Source: Verrucomicrobiota bacterium (GTDB lineage Bacteria > Verrucomicrobiota > Verrucomicrobiia > Chthoniobacterales > UBA10450). From it: 64,000 nt of DNA. The number at the start of each line of letters is the position of its first letter. Within the stretch, counting starts at the first letter, position 1. Shown one piece after another: positions 18,034-25,454 of this stretch. Below the pieces are notes generated by a model. It did not search any database and had not been told where the DNA came from. It saw only the letters and a program-made list of their open reading frames with translations. The position numbers were made by a program, and so were the translations under genes. The stretch is taken from NCBI GenBank assembly GCA_019244415.1, contig JAFASN010000006.1, forward strand, positions 1 to 64,000, written 5' to 3'.

Positions 18034-18275
18034 GCCTCAGAAGGGCAAGCTCGACAGTACGCGTCGTCGTGCTCGTACTATGACTTTCCGTCGTACTACA
18101 AGTGCCGCTTTTGGGCGACGACAGCGTAAAGTGCTGGTGCTTTCTGCGTTCTATAATTGTACACCCGTGTAGCCGGAGTGACACTATGTACGCGTTCGAC
18201 GCCGTACTTTCCCTCGCGTAAGTGCCTCGGCATCCGCATTGCTCAAGCCGAACTCGGTTAAAAATCAATCCCACT
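18034..18275. other. Intergenic region with clustered GTAC words and a TATAAT box
   Basis: No gene seen. Six GTAC tetramers lie in about 155 bases (18057, 18075, 18093, 18159, 18188, 18204), four of them AGTAC/GTACT. TATAAT at 18152-18157 could be a -10 box for the downstream SRPBCC-like gene, but no good -35 is visible 17 bases upstream (AAGTGC). Confidence 0.4.
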
Positions 18276-18752
18276 ATGCTCCTACAAAAAACACTCCACA
18301 TGGGCCAGCCGCTCGCCGACTGCAAAGCACGGCTCGCCAGTATTCATTCCTACCGCCGGCAATTCGTGATGGTGACAAAAGCCACCGTCACGTCATCGAA
18401 AACCGTCGATTTTTGTTTCCGCGGCCCGCTCGGATTCCAAGCCAATACGGTGTTGCTTGCGGCCGATAGCCAAGCGCCAGACGAGCTCGCCTTCGAGTCG
18501 GTCGGTGGCAACATCGACGTCATGGGCATCGTGCAATTTGATGAGGTGCGTCCGCTCTGTACCGAAATCACGCTCACGGTGCATTACGACATCAAAAATC
18601 GATTCTTCGCATGGCTCGACCGTCATTTCCGCTTTGTCGATGCCTTTGTCACTTCTGAGTTGCGCAGCATCCGTTCGCATTTCGAGGGAATTGCTGCGCC
18701 GGCGCGCGAACCTGCGGCCTTGGTGCCGTCGCTCGCCACAGCAACAGCGTAG
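18276..18752 (+). CDS. SRPBCC/START-like domain protein
   Basis: 158 residues from the ATG at 18276 (MLLQKTLHMGQPLADCKARL). The alternating beta pattern (FVMVTKATVTSSKTVDFCF, LAFESVGGNIDVMGIVQFDEV, CTEITLTVHYDI) followed by a long C-terminal helix with FVTSELRSIRSHFEG fits a polyketide cyclase/SRPBCC-type lipid- or ligand-binding fold. No substrate can be named. A longer in-frame start exists at 18222 but adds an unconserved basic stretch. Ends just before a strong terminator. Confidence 0.7.
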   Translation: MLLQKTLHMGQPLADCKARLASIHSYRRQFVMVTKATVTSSKTVDFCFRGPLGFQANTVLLAADSQAPDELAFESVGGNIDVMGIVQFDEVRPLCTEITLTVHYDIKNRFFAWLDRHFRFVDAFVTSELRSIRSHFEGIAAPAREPAALVPSLATATA

Positions 18753-18762
18753 GGGTCAGGGA

Positions 18763-18794
18763 AAGGGCGCGATTTCCGGACAAATCGCGCCCTT
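18763..18794. terminator. Bidirectional terminator hairpin
   Basis: Perfect 13-bp inverted repeat AAGGGCGCGATTT (18763-18775) / AAATCGCGCCCTT (18782-18794) with a 6-base loop, between the convergent SRPBCC-like and tyrS genes. A/T ends on both sides allow either strand to use it. Confidence 0.88.
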
Positions 18795-18812
18795 ATTCTG
18801 TACTTCGGCCGG

Positions 18813-19988
18813 CTAACGCACGCGCACGGCGCGCAGCTTATCGAGGCGTAACGTCTGTCCCGGACTCAAACTCACCGTCACGGTCGGGTTCGAAAGTTTC
18901 TCGCCATCCAGGCGCACGCTTCCCTGTTTGATCAGCCGGCTGGCTTCGCTGCGCGATTTCACGCTGCCGCACAAAGCGAATGCATCGACCACGATCGCAA
19001 CAAGCTCACCCGTTTTCGCCGGCATCATCGGCAGAGCTGTTTCGTCCAGGCGCCTGTCGCTGAAACGCGTTGTCCATTCGTCGCGTGCTCGTGTCGCGGC
19101 AGTGGTGCCGTGGTACAGAGCGGTTATTTCAAAGGCGAGCTGCTTCTTTGCCTCCAGCGGATGTTCACCTGGAGGTAGCCCGCGCCTCAGCAGCAGCTGG
19201 TAATAGCGCGCCATTAACTCATCCGAAATGCTCATGAGCTTGCCGAACATTTCCGCGGCCGAATCATTCAGCGCGACATAGTTACCGAGGCTCTTGCTCA
19301 TCTTCTTCTCGCCATCCAATCCTTCCAGGATCGGCATGAGCAGCACGACTTGCCGCGGCTGGCTGTTGTCCTTTTGCAATTCGCGGCCGAGCAGATTGTT
19401 GAACAACTGGTCCGTCCCGCCCAGCTCGACGTCGGCGCGCACCACCACCGAATCCCATGCCTGCATGATCGGGTACTGAATCTCGTGCGCATGGATCGGC
19501 TGCTCGCGGTTAACGCGGTCGCGAAAATCTTCGCGTTGCAGCAGCTGCTGAAGCGTCACCGCGCTGTTTAGCCGAATCACCTGTGAGAATGTCATTGCGC
19601 CGAGCCATTCACTGTTGCAGACGATTTCGGTGCGGCGTTCATCCAGAATCTTGAACGCCTGCTCACGGTAAGTACGCGCGTTCGCCTGTACTTCGCCCGC
19701 GGTAAGTTGCGGACGCGTGACCGAGCGCCCGCTCGGATCGCCCACGAGCGCGGTAAAATCGCCGATGATCAGCACGGCCTGATGACCGAGGTCCTGAAAG
19801 TCGCGCATTTTGCGCAGAATGACTGAGTGCCCCAGGTGAATGTCCGCCGTGGTGGGATCGACGCCGAGCTTCACGCGAAGGGGACGATTGCCGCGCAATT
19901 TCTCGAGCAACTCCGCTTCCGAAACAATTTGCGCAGCACCGCGCGTCAGGTGCGCGAGCTGATCATTCGGCAACATTTTCACGCGCAC
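18813..19988 (-). CDS. tyrS: Tyrosine--tRNA ligase
   Basis: 391 residues. Class I synthetase that charges tRNA-Tyr. HIGH-type motif HLGHS, preceded by LGVDPTTADI; KMSKS motif in KKMSKSLGNYVAL; QLLQREDFRDR and GGTDQLFNNLLGRE in the catalytic core; a C-terminal S4 RNA-binding domain (SRSEASRLIKQGSVRLDGEKL). The layout matches the TyrZ-like bacterial form rather than E. coli-type TyrS. An alternative start four codons in (19976) is equally plausible. Confidence 0.95.
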   Translation of the reverse strand: MRVKMLPNDQLAHLTRGAAQIVSEAELLEKLRGNRPLRVKLGVDPTTADIHLGHSVILRKMRDFQDLGHQAVLIIGDFTALVGDPSGRSVTRPQLTAGEVQANARTYREQAFKILDERRTEIVCNSEWLGAMTFSQVIRLNSAVTLQQLLQREDFRDRVNREQPIHAHEIQYPIMQAWDSVVVRADVELGGTDQLFNNLLGRELQKDNSQPRQVVLLMPILEGLDGEKKMSKSLGNYVALNDSAAEMFGKLMSISDELMARYYQLLLRRGLPPGEHPLEAKKQLAFEITALYHGTTAATRARDEWTTRFSDRRLDETALPMMPAKTGELVAIVVDAFALCGSVKSRSEASRLIKQGSVRLDGEKLSNPTVTVSLSPGQTLRLDKLRAVRVR

Positions 19989-20015
19989 TTAAACTGCGCG
20001 AGCGCGAGTGACAAC

Positions 20016-20507
20016 TTACTTGTTCTTGTTCAGCAGCTCGCGGATGTCGTCGATCGAGAGCGGATGGTCCTGCGCATGCAGCGCCTGCTGGCTTTTCCCG
20101 CGGCCGAGGAATGGCCGCGTTCCAGCGAAGTCACGCGTCGAGTACTTGGCCGGGAATTCGCGCGCGGTGGAGACATCGCGAGCCGCTCGCGTCGGGTAAG
20201 TACGCGTTTCGTGACCGGGCCGCATGTAAGCCGCTTTCGTCTGAAATGGACGCGACGAGAATTGCGAGGTGGCGAACTGCCGCGTGCCGAGAAAATTTCG
20301 CGTCAGCTTCTTTTCCGGCACATAGAACTGGTGGGTCGAAGCCGAAGAGGCGCTGACGTTGCTGATGGCGGTGAATCTCTTGTTCTGGGCCGAGTTCTGC
20401 ATCTTCATATCCGGCTCGAGTAATCGCTCGACCAGTTTGCGGTCCTGATCCTGCGCGTGTGCCTGGAGCGCGAAGAGGCAAAGGCCGAGTACACAGGCGA
20501 AGCGCAT
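20016..20507 (-). CDS. Secreted protein of unknown function
   Basis: 163 residues from the ATG at 20507, chosen because it opens with a clean signal peptide (MRFACVLGLCLFALQAHAQ); longer in-frame starts run into tadA. The mature part is polar with many Arg, Thr, Ser and Phe and repeated short phrases such as RNFLGTRQF, TRDFAGTRPF and STREF-like segments, suggesting a loosely repeated, fibrous or linker-like protein. The C-terminus is IDDIRELLNKNK. No family recognised. Divergent from tadA. Confidence 0.65.
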   Translation of the reverse strand: MRFACVLGLCLFALQAHAQDQDRKLVERLLEPDMKMQNSAQNKRFTAISNVSASSASTHQFYVPEKKLTRNFLGTRQFATSQFSSRPFQTKAAYMRPGHETRTYPTRAARDVSTAREFPAKYSTRDFAGTRPFLGRGKSQQALHAQDHPLSIDDIRELLNKNK

Positions 20508-20568
20508 CGGCGAGAGAGTGAGGAATGTCGCGGGTTTTGTAAAGTACAACGCCGGGCTAACCTTAAGC

Positions 20569-21087
20569 GTGGATTTCCTCGCTCGAGATGATGAAGCGTT
20601 CATGCGTGAAGCGTTGCGCCTGGCGCAAAAAGCCGGCGCGGCCAAGGAAGTACCAGTAGGCGCGGTCATCACGCGAGATGGGCGAATTGTCGGCCGCGGC
20701 TACAATCAGGTCGAGCTACTCAAGGATGCGACTGCACACGCGGAGATTCTGGCCATCACCCAGGCGTCGGCAGCGCTGGGCGATTGGCGCCTGACTGAAT
20801 GTGAACTTTTTGTCACAAAGGAGCCATGCCCGATGTGTGCCGGCGCCGCTGTTCACGCCCGGCTGAAGCGCGTCATTTTCGGTTGTCCCGACGCACGTGC
20901 TGGCGCAGCGGGCAGCCTCATCAACCTGCTGCAAATGCCGGGGCTCAATCATCGCTGCGATGTGCGCAGCGGTTTACTCGCGGAAGAATGCGCGTCGCTG
21001 CTACGCAGCTTCTTCGCGCAACGCCGCCGCGCTGATCAGGGCAGCGAAGCAGCCACGCGTAACGACATCTCCTCTGCCGCGGATTAA
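20569..21087 (+). CDS. tadA: tRNA-specific adenosine deaminase
   Basis: 172 residues from a GTG at 20569; the next choice is the ATG at 20602 (MREALRLAQ). Deaminates A34 to inosine in tRNA-Arg. Zinc-deaminase signatures HAE (His57-Glu59, in ATAHAEILAI) and PCxxC (Cys87/Cys90 in KEPCPMCAGA) are intact, with the family segment IFGCPDARAGAAGSLINLLQ. The final 20 residues are basic and variable. A tRNA-Gln gene on the opposite strand follows within 20 bases. Confidence 0.92.
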   Translation: MDFLARDDEAFMREALRLAQKAGAAKEVPVGAVITRDGRIVGRGYNQVELLKDATAHAEILAITQASAALGDWRLTECELFVTKEPCPMCAGAAVHARLKRVIFGCPDARAGAAGSLINLLQMPGLNHRCDVRSGLLAEECASLLRSFFAQRRRADQGSEAATRNDISSAAD

Positions 21088-21104
21088 CGCGGGTGATTAC
21101 CCAT

Positions 21105-21175
21105 CTGCCTCGCTAGGATTCGAACCTAGACAAAGAGATCCAGAATCTCTGGTGCTACCGTTACACCACGAGGCA
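21105..21175 (-). tRNA. tRNA-Gln (anticodon CTG)
   Basis: On the minus strand the 71-base gene folds as a cloverleaf: acceptor TGCCTCG / CGAGGCA, D arm with GGTGTAACGGTAGCACC, anticodon stem AGAGA / TCTCT around loop TTCTGGA, and T arm CTAGG-TTCGAAT-CCTAG. Anticodon CTG reads CAG (Gln). The discriminator base is G and CCA is not encoded. Confidence 0.95.
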
Positions 21176-21198
21176 AGACGCCCGAATTTATTCCCGCG

Positions 21199-22188
21199 CT
21201 ACGCCGTTTCAACTGAGCTCCCGCCCAGGATCAACTCAGTGCCTTCCTTTGCTGCTTCCACAGTCATGGACGAGCCCTTCTCCGCGATCTGCCGGCGCGC
21301 GTACTTGACGATCTCATCCAGCGTTGCGTCATCGTGATCGGGATCATGGTGGAAAAGTACGAGCCGTTTCGCTTCGGCGTCGAGCGCGAGTGCGACCACA
21401 CTGCTGATGGACCCGTGGCCCCAGCCGATGTGCCGCCGGTACTCTTCGTCCGTGTATTGCGCATCGAGGATGAGAACATCGACACCGTGCAGAAACTCAA
21501 GAAGGTCGCTGCGTTCTTGCGCGGGCGACTTGTACTTATGGCCGGTGTTGTTTGCGCCGCGGTTGCGTAGCTGCACATCCAGATGCTCGAAAGGTTCATT
21601 GTCCGGCATATAGGCGATCGAGCCGGCGCTGGTATAAATGCGGTAGCCGGCACAGACGCCGGGATGATTGAGAAGTTTCGAGCGCACCCGTACTTTGCCG
21701 ATCTGGAACTCGTTAGCACGAAGTTCCTCCACTTCAATTTTGCCGGGCAAATCCGACATGCTCACGGGGAAGAACGGCGTCTCCATCTGGCCGGCGAGGA
21801 TCTCTCCCAGTCGTGTGCGCGTTCCATCATAGCCGAACACGCGCAGCTGGTTCTTGCTGCCGTAAGCAGGAAGAAAAAATGGCAGCCCCTGGATGTGATC
21901 CCAATGGGTGTGGGAAATGAGCAGCGCAAGCTTGATCGGCTCCGAGCCGAATTCCTCCTCGAGCGCTTGCCCCAGAAGACGAATGCCGGAGCCGGCATCC
22001 AGAATGATGATCTCATTGTCTGCGCGGATTTCCACACAACTGGTGTTACCTCCGTAGCGCACAGTACTCGCGCCCGGGGTGGGAATTGAGCCGCGCACGC
22101 CCCAGAACCTGATGCGTGCGACCGAGGCAGGAGTCGATTTCACCGCGGAAAAGTGGAAAACGTCATGGCCGAGCGGCCATTGTGGCAT
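21199..22188 (-). CDS. Metallo-beta-lactamase-fold hydrolase (PhnP/RNase Z-like)
   Basis: Up to 329 residues. Begins RIRFWGVRGSIPTPG...RYGGNTSCVEI, a signature of a common MBL-fold phosphodiesterase group, and has the metal motif HTHWDH (residues 93-98), a further His in LLNHPG, Asp in ILDAQYTDEEY and His in LVLFHHDPDH. Likely a phosphodiesterase; substrate unknown. The true start may be the GTG at 22143 (VKSTPASVARI), since the first 15 residues are not family-like. Divergent from lysS. Confidence 0.88.
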   Translation of the reverse strand: MPQWPLGHDVFHFSAVKSTPASVARIRFWGVRGSIPTPGASTVRYGGNTSCVEIRADNEIIILDAGSGIRLLGQALEEEFGSEPIKLALLISHTHWDHIQGLPFFLPAYGSKNQLRVFGYDGTRTRLGEILAGQMETPFFPVSMSDLPGKIEVEELRANEFQIGKVRVRSKLLNHPGVCAGYRIYTSAGSIAYMPDNEPFEHLDVQLRNRGANNTGHKYKSPAQERSDLLEFLHGVDVLILDAQYTDEEYRRHIGWGHGSISSVVALALDAEAKRLVLFHHDPDHDDATLDEIVKYARRQIAEKGSSMTVEAAKEGTELILGGSSVETA

Positions 22189-22254
22189 TCGGAGCGTCCG
22201 CTGTCACGGCTTGCGTCTGTTCAACGGGACGATTCTGCTTACAATCGCCAACGC

Positions 22255-23715
22255 ATGGAGCAGGAGAGCGAATTACTAGCCTTGCGTCGCGAGAAACTGG
22301 AGGCACTGCGGAGCAAAGGCGTGCAACCGTTTGGCGCTGCCTTCGAGACCAGCGGCGACATCGCTCAAGTACGGGAGCAGTTCTCCGAAGGCGCAACATT
22401 CCGAATCGCGGGCCGGATCACCGCTCATCGCGACATGGGCAAAAGCCATTTCCTGGACCTGCGCGATGCCTCCGGCCGGATGCAAGTCTATGCCCAGGCG
22501 AAGGAACTCGGGCCCGCAGCGATAGAGATTTTCGCGCTGCTCGACCTCGGCGATTTCATCGGCGTGGAAGGAACGGCATTCACCACGAAAACCGGTGAGC
22601 CCACTTTGAAAGTACGGCGGTTCGAAGTACTGGCCAAATCGCTGCGGCCGTTGCCAGAAAAATGGCACGGTCTGCAAGATGTGGAAGCGCGCTACCGGCA
22701 GCGATACCTCGATTTGATCACCAACAAGCAGTCGCGCGAAATCTTCGCGAAACGTTTCGCCATCATCCGTGAGATGCGGCGGTTTCTTGAAAATCGCGGG
22801 TTCGTGGAAGTCGAGACGCCCATGCTTCAGGCAGTGGCGGGCGGCGCCGCGGCTGAGCCGTTCCGTACTCATCACAACGCACTTGGCCTCGATCTCTACC
22901 TGCGCATCGCGCCGGAGCTTTACCTCAAGCGCCTGCTCGTCGGGGGCTTGAACAAGGTTTATGAGCTGAACCGGAATTTCCGCAACGAAGGAATCTCACG
23001 GCGCCACAACCCTGAGTTCACCATGCTCGAAGCGTACTGGGCTTACGCCGATTTCGAGACCATCGCGGACCTCGTCGAGGAAATGGTCTGCCACATCGCG
23101 GAAAGAGTTTGCGGTGGATCGACAATCGAGCACCGCGATTCAGCGGGAAACATCACGCGCACGATCCACTTGCAGCGGCCGTGGAGGCGCGCGCGCTATC
23201 ACGATCTGCTGCGCGAAGCAGCGGGAGCGGATTGGTTTGATCTTTCGCCGCAACAGCGACGCGAACGCGCAGTTTCGCGGCTCGGCCTCGACATTCTACC
23301 GCAGCTGGTTGATTACGAAGTGACGCAGCACGTCTTCGAAAAGCTGATCGAGGAAAAAACATTCGACCCGCTTTTCGTCACGCATTGCCCGAAGGAGCTT
23401 GTCCCGCTGGCGAAACAAAACCGCAGCGACGCAAGTATTGTGGACGTTTACGAGCTCATCATTAATGGCGTGGAAATCTCGCCCGGTTATACCGAGCTGA
23501 ACGATCCGCTCGTGCAACGGCAACGGCTCGTGGAACAGGCGGGCGAAGAGACGCAGCAGATCGACGAAGATTTTCTGCTCGCCCTTGAGTACGGAATGCC
23601 GCCGGCCGGCGGATTCGGCCTTGGCATCGACCGCTTGACGATGATGCTCACCGGCGCCGAATCGATCCGCGATGTCATTCTCTTCCCGCTGTTAAAACCG
23701 AAGCGAACAACGTAA
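22255..23715 (+). CDS. lysS: Lysine--tRNA ligase, class II
   Basis: 486 residues from the ATG at 22255 (MEQESELLALRREKLEALRSKG); a longer in-frame start at 22153 would overlap the divergent MBL gene. Charges tRNA-Lys. N-terminal OB fold (IAGRITAHRDMGKSHFLDLRD), class II motif 2 (RNFRNEGISRRHNPEFTMLE) and motif 3 (GGFGLGIDRLTMMLTG) are intact. Normal length. A CNBD protein follows after 9 bases. Confidence 0.96.
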   Translation: MEQESELLALRREKLEALRSKGVQPFGAAFETSGDIAQVREQFSEGATFRIAGRITAHRDMGKSHFLDLRDASGRMQVYAQAKELGPAAIEIFALLDLGDFIGVEGTAFTTKTGEPTLKVRRFEVLAKSLRPLPEKWHGLQDVEARYRQRYLDLITNKQSREIFAKRFAIIREMRRFLENRGFVEVETPMLQAVAGGAAAEPFRTHHNALGLDLYLRIAPELYLKRLLVGGLNKVYELNRNFRNEGISRRHNPEFTMLEAYWAYADFETIADLVEEMVCHIAERVCGGSTIEHRDSAGNITRTIHLQRPWRRARYHDLLREAAGADWFDLSPQQRRERAVSRLGLDILPQLVDYEVTQHVFEKLIEEKTFDPLFVTHCPKELVPLAKQNRSDASIVDVYELIINGVEISPGYTELNDPLVQRQRLVEQAGEETQQIDEDFLLALEYGMPPAGGFGLGIDRLTMMLTGAESIRDVILFPLLKPKRTT

Positions 23716-23724
23716 ACTGCCAGC

Positions 23725-24600
23725 ATGGAAACCGGCACGCAGCCGGCGGCGCCTGCCGCGCCGGCGACAAACCCGTGTCTTGATCGCAGTATTCCGCTGC
23801 GGAATGTCCCGCTCTTTGCCGGACTTGATGACGACGCCATCAGCAGGCTCTGTGCTTTTCTTCAGCTCGAGGAATTCAGCGCCGGGCGCCACGTGTTTCG
23901 CAGCGGCGAATCCGGCGACGCCATGTATGTCATCGTCAGCGGGCACGTGCGGATCACGGTGACCGATGCCGATGGCCGGGAAGTCATTCTCGCCGCGCTC
24001 GGCCCGGGAGATTTCTTCGGCGAAATGGCAATGCTCGACGGCCATGGCCGCTCGGCCGATGCCGCCGTGACCGAGCCGGCACAATTGGCGGTATTGACGC
24101 GCAACAACTTCGTCGCGTTTATTCGCAGCGACGCCGCCATCGCCGTCCGCATGATGAGCGCCATGACCCACCGGCTGCGTCGCACCGACGAGCTTCTGCG
24201 TCACCGCATTTCCCGCAACGTGAACGAGGAAGACGCGCGCAACATGACGTTCGCCGACAAAGCGGCGGACAAGATCGCCCGCTTCGGCGGCAGTTGGAAA
24301 TTCATTATTCTTTCGCTGGTCATGCTGATCGTCTGGATGGTGGTGAACACGCTCATGCTGCGCGCGCAGCCCTTTGATCCGTTCCCGTTCGTGCTGCTGA
24401 ATCTCGTCCTCGGCGTCATGGCCGCGCTCCAGGCACCGATCATCATGATGTCGCAAAACCGTGAAGCGAAAAAAGACCGCTTACGCGCCGATCTTGATTA
24501 CCAGGTCAATCTCAAGAACGAGATGCTCCTGGGCGAAATCCTACGCCTCCTAAAAAAACGCGAGCACGAACAGCTGCTCGGGATCAGCGGCGAGGAATAG
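23725..24600 (+). CDS. Cyclic-nucleotide-binding domain fused to DUF1003 membrane domain
   Basis: 291 residues. Residues about 25-145 form a cNMP-binding/Crp-like sensor (LCAFLQLEEFSAGRHVFRSG, MYVIVSGHVRI, LGPGDFFGEMAMLDGHGRSAD). Residues about 180-285 match DUF1003: NVNEEDARNMTFADKAADKIARFGGSW, then two membrane helices and the end motif MMSQNREAKKDRLRADLDYQVN, finishing with a helix. I infer a membrane protein whose unknown activity is gated by a small ligand. No DNA-binding domain. It lies 9 bases after lysS and may share its transcript. Confidence 0.88.
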   Translation: METGTQPAAPAAPATNPCLDRSIPLRNVPLFAGLDDDAISRLCAFLQLEEFSAGRHVFRSGESGDAMYVIVSGHVRITVTDADGREVILAALGPGDFFGEMAMLDGHGRSADAAVTEPAQLAVLTRNNFVAFIRSDAAIAVRMMSAMTHRLRRTDELLRHRISRNVNEEDARNMTFADKAADKIARFGGSWKFIILSLVMLIVWMVVNTLMLRAQPFDPFPFVLLNLVLGVMAALQAPIIMMSQNREAKKDRLRADLDYQVNLKNEMLLGEILRLLKKREHEQLLGISGEE

Positions 24601-24680
24601 CAGACGCACTGCGGTTCCGTATCCGCTGCTTTCAGCAAAGTACGAGCAGCAGAAGAGCAACAGTTTTCATTCCGCATTCA

Positions 24681-24920
24681 CTAGTCACTAGAAACCACGT
24701 CATAAACCTTTCTCAGTCTGTCATGCGCAGTGGAGCGAAATATCTCTGGCTATTTCTGCTCTCGTGGGAATAGAGAAATCAGAGATTCTTCTCTTCCGCC
24801 TTTTCTGTAGGCCAAGCATTCCTGCTTGGCGAGGGGTTACAGGTTCGGCAACGAGGAATCGTTGCCCTACAGCCAGGTTCAGAATGACAGAACTATTTAT
24901 GAGATGGCTCCTAGTCACTA
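24681..24920. repeat. Compound REP-like palindrome bounded by 10-bp direct repeats
   Basis: Two exact copies of CTAGTCACTA (24681-24690, 24911-24920) flank a lower-GC block. Inside, CTGTCAT (24718-24724) pairs with ATGACAG (24884-24890), and CTGTAG (24805-24810) with CTACAG (24867-24872). Between the latter lie two hairpins, CCAAGC-ATTCCT-GCTTGG (24812-24829) and GGCAACGA-GGAA-TCGTTGCC (24847-24866). This is the architecture of REP/BIME-type elements. No coding capacity. Confidence 0.75.
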
Positions 24921-24962
24921 ACCACTTCCCCGAAGGGCACTCATTCTGCTCCGCAATTGTGC

Positions 24963-25274
24963 ATGGTCTCGCTCCATTCACGCTCAAAGGAGCAGCGCGA
25001 AGCCGTGCGCCAGCTCGTGCAGTCCGTACTTACGCGCGACATGTCCACCTTCACGGCTGATTCATTCAAGCATTGGATCAAAGACATCGACGCGAAATTC
25101 CGCAAGGTAGCCCTTACCCTGCGATTCGAGATCCGTGAGCGCGTTGTCTATTTCACCGTGAAAGAAATCCGCAGCGGCCGCGCCATCTATCACTTCGACT
25201 CATCCACTCGCGTGCAATTCGACGAGCGCGACGTCGTTATGTCGCTCGAACCTGCGGCGCCGGTCTGGCACTGA
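24963..25274 (+). CDS. Small conserved-looking protein of unknown function
   Basis: 103 residues from the ATG at 24963 (a TTG two codons upstream is also possible). N-terminal helix with EQREAVRQLVQSVLTRD, then ADSFKHWIKDIDAKFRKVALTLRFEIRERVVYFTVKEI and a C-terminal strand-rich end (IYHFDSSTRVQFDERDVVMSLEP). No family recognised, no signal peptide or membrane helix. It sits between two REP-like elements. Codon-like composition and the even alternation of strands support it being real. Confidence 0.6.
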   Translation: MVSLHSRSKEQREAVRQLVQSVLTRDMSTFTADSFKHWIKDIDAKFRKVALTLRFEIRERVVYFTVKEIRSGRAIYHFDSSTRVQFDERDVVMSLEPAAPVWH

Positions 25275-25316
25275 CCCGGCGGGCAGCGTAGCGAGTGCGA
25301 CCGCTCGCTCTCCGCA

Positions 25317-25393
25317 GTGTAGCGGCGGGTGTCCTCACCCGCAGAACGGTCCGCGCATGTCCGCGCAGCGGCTGAGGACAGCCGCCGCTACAC
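25317..25393. repeat. REP-like double hairpin
   Basis: Two hairpins in inverted orientation: GCGGGTG-TCCT-CACCCGC (25325-25342) and GCGGCTG-AGGA-CAGCCGC (25368-25385), with outer arms GTGTAGCG (25317-25324) and CGCTACAC (25386-25393). The arms differ only at positions that keep each hairpin paired. It lies between convergent genes and could also terminate both. Confidence 0.85.
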
Positions 25394-25454
25394 CTCCCAA
25401 TCGAAGTTCCCGCCGAAAGCTGAAAGGTATCAGTTAACCAGCGAAATCCGAAGC

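Noticed and set aside
23692..24456. His-rich minus-strand frame opposite the CNBD gene
   Set aside because: Mirror of a clearly coded CNBD-DUF1003 protein; composition is that of a shadow frame.
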